64,000 nucleotides of DNA, from the NCBI GenBank assembly GCA_016179685.1, contig JACPCR010000067.1, positions 1-64,000 on the forward strand, in the 5' to 3' direction. Positions 52,731 through 60,892 of the stretch are shown here, piece by piece (the stretch's first letter is position 1; every line of letters starts with the position of its first letter). This DNA comes from Planctomycetota bacterium (GTDB lineage: Bacteria; Planctomycetota; PUPC01; JACPCR01). A program made the position numbers and the translations under genes. The notes under the pieces were generated by a model. It was not told the DNA's origin, searched no databases, and was given only the letters and a program-made list of their open reading frames with translations.

Positions 52731-53315
52731 ATGATTGAAATCCTCTTCGATACGCCGGACCGGCCCGTGCCGGCGACGAAACCCTCCGGGAAGTGGTCAG
52801 GCGAATGGGCCTCGCAGAGCCCGCTCAACCACTGGCATCGGGCCACGGAGGGCGGCGGGGCCGAAGGCAACTCGGCCTATTGCGCGCTCGTGGGAGAGGA
52901 CTCCGACGAATTTTACGCCGAGTCGACGCCCAACTGGTGGACGCCCAGCACGGTCTTCGACCTCCGCGGTACCCGCGTCTCCTTCCACTTGAAGGCCGTG
53001 AAGCCCATCACGGTCGCCCCGGGCTACCACCCGCACCTCTTCATCGTCATCGGCTACCAGGACACCCGGGACCACAGCGGCTGGTACACCCGCGAGCCAC
53101 TTCGGATCGGCCAGGGCTGCTGGGCGCTGAACGAGCTGGTGCTGCGGCCCGACCCGGCCCTCTGGCTTCGCTACTGGGGCCAACGGACCATCGAGGAGGT
53201 CCTCACCCGCGTCGGCTTCATCGGCGTCATGTACCTCCGGGACGGCCAGTTTAGAGGCGTTCATGCCACGGGCGTCCTGGGGATCGACCGATTCCGCTAC
53301 GATTTGAAGGGTTGA
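52731..53315 (+). CDS. Hypothetical beta-rich protein
   Basis: 194 residues from ATG 52731, with AAGGAG at 52718-52723. No signal peptide. The sequence is rich in Trp, Tyr and beta-forming segments (NWWTPSTVFDLRGTRVSFHL, HPHLFIVIGYQDTRDHSGW, EVLTRVGFIGVMYLRDGQF), suggesting a jelly-roll type fold such as a carbohydrate-binding module. I do not recognise a named family. It lies between two metabolic genes on the same strand, and its good ribosome site supports a real gene. Confidence 0.75.
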   Translation: MIEILFDTPDRPVPATKPSGKWSGEWASQSPLNHWHRATEGGGAEGNSAYCALVGEDSDEFYAESTPNWWTPSTVFDLRGTRVSFHLKAVKPITVAPGYHPHLFIVIGYQDTRDHSGWYTREPLRIGQGCWALNELVLRPDPALWLRYWGQRTIEEVLTRVGFIGVMYLRDGQFRGVHATGVLGIDRFRYDLKG

Positions 53316-53325
53316 CGCGGTCCTC

Positions 53326-53399
53326 GTGAAGCAGACCCGCCGCTGCGCCGGCGGGGATTCGACAACCCCGCGGGCGGCACAGCGGCCGCACGACTTCAC
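53326..53399. repeat. Nested inverted repeat
   Basis: Outer arms GTGAAGCAGACCCGCCGCTG and CAGCGGCCGCACGACTTCAC pair at 15 of 20 positions; an inner GC-rich stem (GGCGGGG / CCCCGC) sits between. It lies just after the hypothetical gene and 13 bp before the phosphatase start. Similar GCCGCTG/CAGCGGC stretches occur near 44.5-44.7 kb. Confidence 0.55.
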
Positions 53400-53412
53400 C
53401 GGCTTTCTAACC

Positions 53413-54066
53413 ATGCGATTCCATGCCGTGCTGTTCGACGTCGATGGCACCCTCCTGGACACCCTGGATGACCTGGCCCATTCGATGAATCAGGTCCTCG
53501 CGGAGAAAGGCTACCCGACCCACCCAGTGCCAGCCTATCGCTACTTCGTTGGCGAAGGAGTGGAGAAGCTCGTTCGGAGCGTCCTGCCGCCGGGCCGCCT
53601 CGACGAGGCGACCGTTTCCTCGTGCGCGGCGGCCATGCGGGCCGAGTACGGACGCCGCTGGTCCGAGATGACGCGTCCCTATGAGGGCATTCCTCCGCTC
53701 CTCGACGCGCTCACTGCCCTCAGGGTGCGCCTGGCCGTGCTCTCCAACAAGCCGGACGCGCTCACCCGCGCCGTCGTCACCCGTTTCTTGGGCCGGTGGA
53801 GGTTCGAGGCCGTCCGCGGTTTCCTTGCCTCCATGCCGCGGAAACCGGACCCCGCCGCGGCGCTCCAGATCGCCCGGACGCTCGGGCTGCCTCCGTCCGA
53901 GATCGTCTATCTCGGCGACACGCGGACGGACATGGCCACCGCGGTCTCGGCCGGAATGTATCCTGCAGGCGCCCTGTGGGGTTTTCGGACGCCAGAGGAG
54001 CTACTGGCCAGCGGAGCCAAGCTCCTCGTGCAATCCCCCCTGGACTTGCTTCGGCTCTGGAAGTAG
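53413..54066 (+). CDS. HAD-family phosphatase (phosphoglycolate phosphatase-like)
   Basis: 217 residues from ATG 53413, the start that directly opens the fold. HAD motif I is FDVDGTLLDT, motif II LAVLSNK, motif III with Lys in PRKPDP, and motif IV YLGDTRTDM. A helical cap lies between motifs I and II, with VGEGVEKLVRSVLP as in Gph-type enzymes. It probably removes phosphate from a small sugar or 2-phosphoglycolate. No obvious Shine-Dalgarno because a hairpin occupies the leader. Confidence 0.92.
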   Translation: MRFHAVLFDVDGTLLDTLDDLAHSMNQVLAEKGYPTHPVPAYRYFVGEGVEKLVRSVLPPGRLDEATVSSCAAAMRAEYGRRWSEMTRPYEGIPPLLDALTALRVRLAVLSNKPDALTRAVVTRFLGRWRFEAVRGFLASMPRKPDPAAALQIARTLGLPPSEIVYLGDTRTDMATAVSAGMYPAGALWGFRTPEELLASGAKLLVQSPLDLLRLWK

Positions 54067-54510
54067 CGAAGCTGGCGCGCCGGCCTGCCGCGCTGCGCAA
54101 CAGCGCGGCGCAGACAGGGCAGGCAGGCGTGGTCGGCGCTTCGGAAATGGGGGTGCGGTGGCCTCCAGCCCCCGCCCCTCCCATTTCCGTTGCCGTCCAG
54201 GGCGACGCAACAAGACAGGAGACGCCCCTGCGGGGCGTCCAACTCAAATTTACAACTTCTTGGCTTATCTCGGATCATCTCGATTGAGTGCCCGTCGGGA
54301 TCGGGATCGGGATCGGAAAAGTTCGTATACCCTTGAAGTGCGACTCAAACTAAAAAAAAATTTCAAGTTTGACGCCCCAAGCGCCTAAGTGGGTGGGAGA
54401 TGGCGGATGGGTTACTGGAGCACCTCGAGCTCGCAAGTGCTCCCGCGCTTCCGAACTCGAGGACTCGGTTCCCGCGATTCCCTGAGAGGTCCTAGGGCTT
54501 CAAGCGCCAT
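54067..54510. other. Convergent intergenic region with repeats
   Basis: About 440 bp between the convergent phosphatase and kinase genes. It has a GC-rich inverted stretch (GCCTGCCGCGCTGCGC ... GCGCGGCGCAGACAGGGCAGGC, 54083-54128), a tandem GGGATC repeat near 54298-54316, an A-tract (54352-54360) and one palindromic element (54423-54462). No gene is supported. Confidence 0.6.
54423..54462. repeat. GAAGTGC-type palindromic element, copy 10
   Basis: Arms 54423-54440 and 54445-54462 pair at 15 of 18 positions around the loop TCCC. The stem CCTCGAGCTCGCAAGTGC is close to copies 3 and 7. It lies about 50 bp past the 3' end of the kinase gene. Confidence 0.75.
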
Positions 54511-56556
54511 TCACTCGCTTCTCCTCACGCCCGCCTCCGAGCAATAACTCCCTCCCCCCTCGCTGAACCGGTAAAGGGCGACTATCTCCTCTGGGGAGAG
54601 CGCCCGGCCCCAGACGGCCACCTCGTCTATCAGGCCGGAGAAGTGATCCTGCCCATTTCCCCAGAAAGGGGCCCGAATCCGTCCAATGAGCGTGGTCTCC
54701 TGGCGGTCCGGCTGCGGCGGCCTCGGCAGGGAAAGCGGTTGCGGGCCTCTTGGCCGGTCGCTCGCATCGTCGGCGAGCACCACGTGCCCCTCGGGGAACT
54801 GCCCGTCGACGGCCAGGCGCACGCGGCTCTCCCCATCCCATGCCACGGCCACGTGATGCCATCCGGACGCGATCCCCGGGCTCGGAACGTCCGCATCCAC
54901 CCACCAGAATCCGAGGAACAGGCCGAAGGTGGTGGCAAAATCGCGCGGGAATCCTCGGGGCTCGTAGATGCCGATTTCGAAGGCCCGGTAAGGTTGGTTC
55001 ATGGTCCCGCCATCGTAGAATCCCATTTGAATCTGTTGATCGGGCTGGACCCAGAGGCAGACCGTCCGTTCGTCCAGGGCGGGCGCCTCCACGGCGGCGT
55101 CCATGCCATTGAACCGCAGGGCCTGGCCGATGCGGCCTGGCTCGAGGCCGGCGTTATAGACGGTCCCATGATTGCCGTTGCCGCTGAGGTCCCTGACCCT
55201 CCTCGGGTCGGCCTCCATTTCCAGCGTTCCTTCATCGAAACTGAAGGCGAGGAGAACCCCATCGGGCATCCTGAAGGTACTTACGGGAAGGGGCGTCTCC
55301 GGCCCGCTGGTGGAAGTCTCCGGACCGGGGGGGACGGAGGAGCCAACCGGACTCGGCGGTCCGGGCGAGGGGCTGATAGCCGGGGTCGGCGCGCTGGCGG
55401 GTCGCCGGGCCGTGGAGAGAGTCCACACGAGGATGATCCCCGCGAGCAGCACGAGGACCATGCCGACCGCGAGGGCGTGGCGGGCACGGCGCGCGGCCGA
55501 GTTTGAGCCGGGGGCGGGCCCGACGGGAGGGGCTGCGCCTTCAGCTTGTGCGTCGGCGGACGTCCGCGTCGGAGCCAACGCCCTCCGGGCCATCTCCTCT
55601 CTCAACAGCACCGTTGCCGGCGTCTCCGCAGCGGCCGGCCGCACCGGACCTGGCGTGTCGGTCGGCTTTCCACCCGGCGTCGCCAGTCCGGGCCGGGCCG
55701 GAATGCGGCGAATTTCGTCGAGAAGCTCCACGGCAGAGGCGGGACGGTGGCGACGATCCTTGTCCATCAGCTTGAGGCAGAGCCGAGCCACCGGCTCGGA
55801 CACCTGGGGCTGCCGGGCCCGGGGGTCCGGCGCGGGCTCATTGACGACGAGGTGAAACACCTGGTAGACGCTGGCGTCGTTGAAAGGCCGCTCGCCCGTC
55901 AAGAGGTGATAGAGCGTAGCCCCCAGGCTGTAGAAATCGGTCCGGGCGTCCACATCCCTGGCATTCTTGACCTGCTCGGGGCTCATGTAGAACGGTGAGC
56001 CCATGGCGGAACTGCTCAGGGTCATCCCTTGGCCCTCGCTGAGGAGGTCCTTGGCCAGGCCGAGGTCGGATAGCTTGGCCTCCCCGCGTAGCGTGAGCAG
56101 GATATTGGCCGGTTTGATGTCGCGGTGAACGATACCGAATTCCGCTGCGGCCACGAGGGCCTCAGCTACCTGCTCGACGATGCGAAGCGCTTCTCCTTCG
56201 ACCAGTGGCCCCTGCCGGAGGAGGTCCCCTACCGTTCCCCCGTCCACGTATTCGAAGACGATGTAGTGCAAGCCCGTCTCCTCGTCGAGGTCCGCGTCCA
56301 TCACCTGGACGGCGTGAGCATGGCGCAGGCGCGCGGCGAGACGGGCCTCCTGAAGGAAGCGCAAGGCGTACTGCGGACTCTGTGCGGCCAGATGAGGCGG
56401 CAGGACTTTCACGGCGACGGGCACCTGGAGCACCATGTGCCGGGCCAGGTAGACGGCCCCCATGCCTCCGCGTCCCAGCTCCCGCTCGATCAGGCACTTG
56501 CCCATACGCTGTCCGGGCTGCAATTCAGAAGACCCCTCTCGTTGCGAATGCGCCAT
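54511..56556 (-). CDS. Membrane Ser/Thr protein kinase with extracytoplasmic LamG-like domain
   Basis: 681 residues from ATG 56556, chosen because GAGG lies 9 bp upstream; ATG 56571 has none. The Hanks-type kinase domain (residues 20-285) is complete: GRGGMG loop, VAVKVLPP, catalytic HRDIKPANILL, DLGLAK and MSPEQ. A Pro/Ala/Thr-rich linker follows, then one membrane helix (ALAVGMVLVLLAGIILVW, about 355-375). After another Pro/Ser linker the outer part is a LamG/concanavalin-like jelly-roll (LLAFSFDEG, NGNHGTVYNAG, LIDEVAVWGRALSPEEI). It probably senses or binds something, perhaps a glycan, outside and signals inward. Confidence 0.93.
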   Translation of the reverse strand: MAHSQREGSSELQPGQRMGKCLIERELGRGGMGAVYLARHMVLQVPVAVKVLPPHLAAQSPQYALRFLQEARLAARLRHAHAVQVMDADLDEETGLHYIVFEYVDGGTVGDLLRQGPLVEGEALRIVEQVAEALVAAAEFGIVHRDIKPANILLTLRGEAKLSDLGLAKDLLSEGQGMTLSSSAMGSPFYMSPEQVKNARDVDARTDFYSLGATLYHLLTGERPFNDASVYQVFHLVVNEPAPDPRARQPQVSEPVARLCLKLMDKDRRHRPASAVELLDEIRRIPARPGLATPGGKPTDTPGPVRPAAAETPATVLLREEMARRALAPTRTSADAQAEGAAPPVGPAPGSNSAARRARHALAVGMVLVLLAGIILVWTLSTARRPASAPTPAISPSPGPPSPVGSSVPPGPETSTSGPETPLPVSTFRMPDGVLLAFSFDEGTLEMEADPRRVRDLSGNGNHGTVYNAGLEPGRIGQALRFNGMDAAVEAPALDERTVCLWVQPDQQIQMGFYDGGTMNQPYRAFEIGIYEPRGFPRDFATTFGLFLGFWWVDADVPSPGIASGWHHVAVAWDGESRVRLAVDGQFPEGHVVLADDASDRPRGPQPLSLPRPPQPDRQETTLIGRIRAPFWGNGQDHFSGLIDEVAVWGRALSPEEIVALYRFSEGGGSYCSEAGVRRSE

Positions 56557-56846
56557 ACCTCGAGACCTCATGGAAATAGGCGCTTGGGGCGCCAAACTTG
56601 GAAAAACTTTAGTCTTGCAAAACCGGGCCCTATGGTCAAGATTAAGAGATAGACGCGCTTCCGACTGTTGCCCGTCTGCCTTCCACCGGAATCCTGCGGA
56701 TGTCCCGCCCGAACGCAGGCAGGCCCAGCGGGCGCGGAGACCATTCGCTAGGAACGGAAGCGCTTCGCATCCCGAGAAACCGCGTCTGACGACTGCCGTC
56801 GGACGCACCTGCGGAAGCGCTTCGCTTCCGCATAGGAGACCTCATC
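56557..56846. other. Divergent intergenic region with short hairpin
   Basis: About 290 bp between the divergent kinase and dehydrogenase genes. TGCGGAAGCG (56810-56819) and CGCTTCCGCA (56823-56832) form a perfect 10-bp hairpin with loop CTT, 14 bp before ATG 56847; a related GGAAGCGCTTCG lies at about 56757. It should hold both promoters, but I could not assign them. Confidence 0.5.
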
Positions 56847-57878
56847 ATGAAAGCCGTCTGGTTGGAGAAGCACGGTCCGCCGGAGAATCTGAGACTCGTG
56901 GAACGCCCGAGTCCAGAGCCGAAGCCGGATGAGGTGCTCCTCGAGGTTCAGGCGGCCGGCCTGAACCACCTCGACATCTGGGTGCGGATGGGGGGCGCCC
57001 GCGCCTTTCCTCTGCCGCTCGTTCCAGGGACCGACGTGGCTGGCGTGGTCCGCAAGGCGGGCGACCTTTCCAGGCTCACGCCCGGAGACGAGGTGGTCGT
57101 CTATCCCTGCATCGGCTGCAACCGTTGCCCGGCGTGCGAGAGCGGGCTCGAGCCTCTCTGCACTCGGATGACCTTTATCGGCGCGCACCGCGACGGCGGG
57201 TTTGCCGAGTTCGTCTGCGTGCCCGCGAAGAACTGCGTGCCGAAGCCGCCGTCCCTCACCTGGCTCGAGGCTGCCGCCGTGCCCGTCAATTACGTCACCG
57301 CCTGGCACATGCTCGTGGCCCGGGCCGAGCTTCGGCCCGGCGAGACGGTCCTGATCCAGGCGGCAGGCAGCGGCGTGAGCACCGCGGCCATCCAGATCGC
57401 TAAGAGCCTGGGGGGCCGCGTGATCGCCACGTCGAGCACCGAATCCAAGCTCGCCCATGCCCGCCGCCTCGGCGCCGACCACGTCATCCATTACCGGACG
57501 GAAGACGTGGGACAGAGGGCGCTCGATTTCACCGGCGGCGTCGGCTGTAACGTGGTCTTTGATCACGTGGGCAAGACCACCTACGACGCGGACGTCAAAG
57601 CCCTGGCCAAGGGAGGCCGGCTCGTCGTCTGCGGCACGACCACCGGCGCGGAGGTCACCTTGAATCTCGCCCTCCTCTACCGGCAGAGCCAGAGCGTCCT
57701 CGGCTCGACCCTGGGGAGTCGGGGCGAGCTGCGCACCATTCTGGAGCTCATGGAGCGCCGGCAGTTGGGCCGGCCGGTGATCGACCGCGTCGTGGGCCTG
57801 TCCGGAGTGGCGGAAGCTCATCGCACTCTTGAAAGCGGGGCGCAAACAGGGAAGATGGTCGTCGATCCCCGGGCTTGA
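56847..57878 (+). CDS. Zinc-type medium-chain dehydrogenase/quinone oxidoreductase
   Basis: 343 residues. Ribosome site TAGGAG lies upstream of ATG 56847. The structural zinc lobe CIGCNRCPACESGLEPLC has all four Cys. The catalytic-zinc region is altered: the usual first Cys is replaced within AAGLNHLDIW (Asn instead), as in quinone reductase-like members. The NAD(P) site is AAGSGVSTAAIQIAKSLGG. The end matches family members (AEAHRTLESGAQTGKMVVD). It probably reduces or oxidises a small carbonyl compound. The Gfo/Idh/MocA gene follows 49 bp downstream, so they are likely co-transcribed. Confidence 0.9.
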   Translation: MKAVWLEKHGPPENLRLVERPSPEPKPDEVLLEVQAAGLNHLDIWVRMGGARAFPLPLVPGTDVAGVVRKAGDLSRLTPGDEVVVYPCIGCNRCPACESGLEPLCTRMTFIGAHRDGGFAEFVCVPAKNCVPKPPSLTWLEAAAVPVNYVTAWHMLVARAELRPGETVLIQAAGSGVSTAAIQIAKSLGGRVIATSSTESKLAHARRLGADHVIHYRTEDVGQRALDFTGGVGCNVVFDHVGKTTYDADVKALAKGGRLVVCGTTTGAEVTLNLALLYRQSQSVLGSTLGSRGELRTILELMERRQLGRPVIDRVVGLSGVAEAHRTLESGAQTGKMVVDPRA

Positions 57879-57927
57879 CGCCGGAGCGCGCCTGCCCTCC
57901 CGAGCAACCCAGTTCAGAAAAACGGTC

Positions 57928-58947
57928 ATGACCCTGCTCAGAGCCGGAATTATCGGGTGTGGGAAGGCCAACATGGCGAGGCAATCCTACGGAATCGCCT
58001 ACGCGCATGCGGACGGATACCGGGCCTCGCCCCTCTGCAAGTTGGTGGCGGCCGCGGACATCGCGGCCGAGAACCTCAACGCGTTGTGCGACCGTTACGG
58101 CCTCGAGGCCCGGTATGACTCCGCGGAGCGCATGCTGGCCGAGGCGAATCTGGACCTCGTCTCGATCTGTACCTGGCCCGGCTTGCATGTTCCGCTCGTG
58201 GAGCTGGCCGCCCGGTCCGGCGTGCGGGGCATCCTGTGCGAGAAGCCCATGGCGCTGGGGCTTCGGGCCGCCCGAGGCCTGGTCCAGCTCTGCAACTCCC
58301 GGGGCCTGAAACTGGCCATCAATACTCAGCGCCGGCTCAACCCCCGTTTCCGATGGGTGCGGGACCAGATCGCCGGCGGACGGCTCGGGTCCGTACGTTA
58401 CCTGCACGCGGCCTGGGCCGGCGGAGACATGCTCTCGTTCTCCATCCACTGGCTCGACATGCACCGCTTCTGGCTCGGGGACCCCGAACCGGAATGGCTC
58501 GGGTCCTGCCTCGAATTCCAGGAGGGGAATCGCTTTCAGGGCTATTTCACCGAGGTCGGCGCCATCGCTCGATATCGGATGAAGGACGTCCTCTGCCAGC
58601 TCGATACCGGCACGCTCGGGCAAGGCAGCCCCGGATTCCTGGCCGTCGGGGATGCTGGGACCCTCGACACGGGCCCGCAGGGCCGATTTCGCCTCCGGAC
58701 CGCTTCAGGGGAAGAAGGAGCGCCCGAGGAGGGGCCCTTCAACGATTTCGAGGCGGCGGTGACCGATCTCGCCTCGGCCGTGCTCGAGAACCGCACGCCG
58801 CAGTTGAGCGCCGAGAACGGCCTGCACACCGTCGAAATGATCGAGGCGGCCTACCGCAGCGCGGCGGACCGCCGCCGCGTCGAGTGGCCGATCGGGGGTG
58901 ACCGCGACCTCCTGGGAAACTACACGGCTACGGGCAAGATGCCTTAA
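57928..58947 (+). CDS. Gfo/Idh/MocA-family oxidoreductase
   Basis: 339 residues from ATG 57928. The N-terminal Rossmann motif is AGIIGCGKANMARQS. The family hallmark EKP is in GILCEKPMALG. The C-terminal half has the mixed sheet with FSIHWLDMHRFWLGDPEPEW, where His and Asp are candidate active-site residues. Family members oxidise or reduce sugars and inositols with NAD(P). The end (ENGLHTVEMIEAAYRSAADR) is typical. With the upstream dehydrogenase and the sugar isomerase at 51.7 kb it suggests sugar metabolism in this region. Confidence 0.92.
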   Translation: MTLLRAGIIGCGKANMARQSYGIAYAHADGYRASPLCKLVAAADIAAENLNALCDRYGLEARYDSAERMLAEANLDLVSICTWPGLHVPLVELAARSGVRGILCEKPMALGLRAARGLVQLCNSRGLKLAINTQRRLNPRFRWVRDQIAGGRLGSVRYLHAAWAGGDMLSFSIHWLDMHRFWLGDPEPEWLGSCLEFQEGNRFQGYFTEVGAIARYRMKDVLCQLDTGTLGQGSPGFLAVGDAGTLDTGPQGRFRLRTASGEEGAPEEGPFNDFEAAVTDLASAVLENRTPQLSAENGLHTVEMIEAAYRSAADRRRVEWPIGGDRDLLGNYTATGKMP

Positions 58948-59819
58948 CAGGCTCGGAATTTCAATCGCGCGGCAAATAGCGAAGGGTCTTGAAGAATCAG
59001 GGTCCCTTCATGGCGCAGCCAGAACAAAAGTCTTAAGAAAAGGGTCACGGGGAAAAGCCCTTCTACAGAATCGGAAATCCCGTTGGGAGGGTTTCCCCCG
59101 CCGTTTACCCGCCATTGGCGGGTCGGTACGAAGTGCCTATGTTCATCACCCCGATGAACTGACTTTTCAGGCCCGGGTCCCCCTAAGAAACAACCCCGCC
59201 AAGTCTCGGCGCGCTAGGGTGTTACGACTTTTTCGGTTTTGAGCTTTTCCAGGGCGTTCTGCGCCTCGCGGATGACGGGTTTCAGATAGGCCGAACTTGT
59301 CCCCGTGGGAGGCTGAATCCCGGAGGGAGCCCGGTGGGAGGCTGTAGGCTCCGATCATTGAAGACTTATGATTGAACACTTCCCCATGTCCCCGCGTGCT
59401 CTTTGTTCCGGCCTGCAGCCTCCCAGCAGGCTCCCTCCCATGTCCCAACGTCCCAACGGGATCCCTATGGGAGGCTCCCTCCGGAAGGGACGAGTTCGGG
59501 CTTCAGCCTCCCCGCGGGCTCCCTCCCATGTCCCAACGTCCCAACGGGATTCCTATGGGAGGATCCCTCCGGGAGGGACAAGTTCGGGATACAGCCTACC
59601 CGTCTTCCCAACGCGTGAGCGAGCCTTCGGCGTGGCAGCGCCCTCAGAGCGCTGTGAAACCCGTCTTCCCAACGCGCAGGCGAGCCCCTTGTTTCTCTCT
59701 GTCACAACGAAGCAAGTCCGCAAGCTTCGTAAACAGGGCTCCTGACTCGCCATCGGCGGGCCTCATGACACCGGAAATCTGACACCTGATACCGGATGTC
59801 CCCGATTCCGGCCTGCGGC
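58948..59819. repeat. Long intergenic repeat block with 88-bp tandem repeat
   Basis: About 870 bp without a supported gene. The unit starting CTCCCTCCCATGTCCCAACG begins at 59431 and again at 59519, a period of 88 bp, with few differences. Each unit contains inverted pieces (TCCCAACGGGA, ATGGGAGG...CCTCCC). Before it, 59300-59345, related GGGAGGCTG sequence occurs in the other orientation. After it, ACCCGTCTTCCCAACGCG repeats at 59598-59615 and 59659-59676. The open frames here are translations of the repeat and not genes. Confidence 0.7.
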
Positions 59820-60569
59820 TCATTTCTTCTCCGGGCTTCGTCCCCGCAGCACTTCCCTGCACTGGGTCATGCTGTTGCCGGTAACGTTGTAGGCGGCGGT
59901 ATTCATCACGCGGCTTCTCCCGCACGTGTTGGGCGCCGACCCATGGATGATGAGCGCGCCGAAGAAGACGCCGTCCCCGGGCTGCATCTCGACTGATACA
60001 GCGTCCGGTCGAGGGTAGTAATGGCCCTTGAGGAAGACCCCGAAGGTCTGCTGCACCCGCTCGTGCTCCTGCAACCCCCACTTGTGGCTGCCGGGAACGA
60101 ACTGGATACAACCGTTCTCCAGCGTCGCTGGATCGATCGCAAACTGGCAGTTCACCATCAGCGGGCGATTGTCCTCCCGCTTCCAGTAGGCATAATCCTG
60201 ATGCCAGGGAATGGCCGTCCCATCCTCCGCGCACTTCGGCAGGAGCTTGCAATGGTAAAGCGAGAGGTCCGGGCCGATCAAGTCCTGGATGATGTCCAGC
60301 ATCCGGTCCGAGCGGATGATGCGGTTGATCGTCGGGCTCACCACCTCGCTGTGCATGAGCTGCTTGATGCGCTTCGGATGGTTGGGGTCCGGAAAAGTCT
60401 CCCAGGAGATGCCGATGCCCGGCATCGGCTGCCGGGCCATGCGGTCGTGGATGTCCCGGACATCCTCCTTCAAGGATTCGAGCCAGTCCGGGGGAATGAG
60501 GCCTTTCTTCAGGAGAAAGCCGTTTTCCTCGAAATCATGAAGTTCAGCGGGCGTAAGGGCCAATGGCAT
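59820..60569 (-). CDS. Phytanoyl-CoA dioxygenase family protein
   Basis: 249 residues from ATG 60569, with a strong AGAGGAGG upstream. This is an Fe(II)/2-oxoglutarate oxygenase. The iron-binding HxD is in IPWHQDYAYW and the distal His in LIIHGSAPN, followed by the 2-oxoglutarate-binding Arg in GRSRVMN. The start FEENGFLLKKGLIPPDWL is typical of the family. It probably hydroxylates a small molecule; such genes are numerous in some uncultured marine and soil phyla. It stands alone, minus strand, flanked by repeats. Confidence 0.92.
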   Translation of the reverse strand: MPLALTPAELHDFEENGFLLKKGLIPPDWLESLKEDVRDIHDRMARQPMPGIGISWETFPDPNHPKRIKQLMHSEVVSPTINRIIRSDRMLDIIQDLIGPDLSLYHCKLLPKCAEDGTAIPWHQDYAYWKREDNRPLMVNCQFAIDPATLENGCIQFVPGSHKWGLQEHERVQQTFGVFLKGHYYPRPDAVSVEMQPGDGVFFGALIIHGSAPNTCGRSRVMNTAAYNVTGNSMTQCREVLRGRSPEKK

Positions 60570-60640
60570 GGTTTCCTCCTCTGCAATCCTGGGGTCGGTA
60601 TGCTGACGGCCACTCCATGAGCAGCCGCAGAAATCTCCCC

Positions 60641-60712
60641 TGGGGACGCCAGCGTCTCGCTGGCTCGGAACGGCATAGACTCAATGCCGCCAGCGAGACG
60701 CTGGCGTCCCCA
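60641..60712. repeat. Perfect 24-bp inverted repeat with hairpin arms
   Basis: Arms 60641-60664 and 60689-60712 are perfect reverse complements. Each arm is itself a small hairpin (GCCAGCG-TCT-CGCTGGC). The central 24 nt also contain a short inverted pair (GGCAT / ATGCC). The structure could form a cruciform or several alternative RNA folds. It lies upstream of the dioxygenase gene. Confidence 0.85.
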
Positions 60713-60849
60713 ACAACCGTGGTGTTGCTCCAAAAAGGAGACTTCTACAGCTCCTCTATTTTAATCACAGGGGGCCCGGAGAGCACAGGGCACCCCTGTC
60801 GAAACAAGCACCCCCGGAAGGCCTGCCCGTGAGTCCGGACTCGCCTTAA

Positions 60850-60886
60850 CCCGGATTTCTCATCCCGGCGGGATGAGAAATCCGGG
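60850..60886. repeat. CTCATCCC-type palindrome, copy 2
   Basis: Perfect 17-bp arms (60850-60866, 60870-60886) around the loop GGC: CCCGGATTTCTCATCCC and its complement. It ends 6 bp past the stop of the minus-strand propeller gene at 60893, fitting a transcript 3'-end role. A diverged copy is at 32179-32231. Confidence 0.85.
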
Positions 60887-60892
60887 CAGGAG

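Noticed and set aside
59411..59610. Possible CRISPR array
   Set aside because: Only two 88-bp units abut without unique spacers, and the units contain inverted repeats; no cas genes are near.
59368..59782. Three overlapping open frames of 71-136 codons
   Set aside because: All are translations of the tandem repeat with repeated PNVPTG-type peptides and no start signal.
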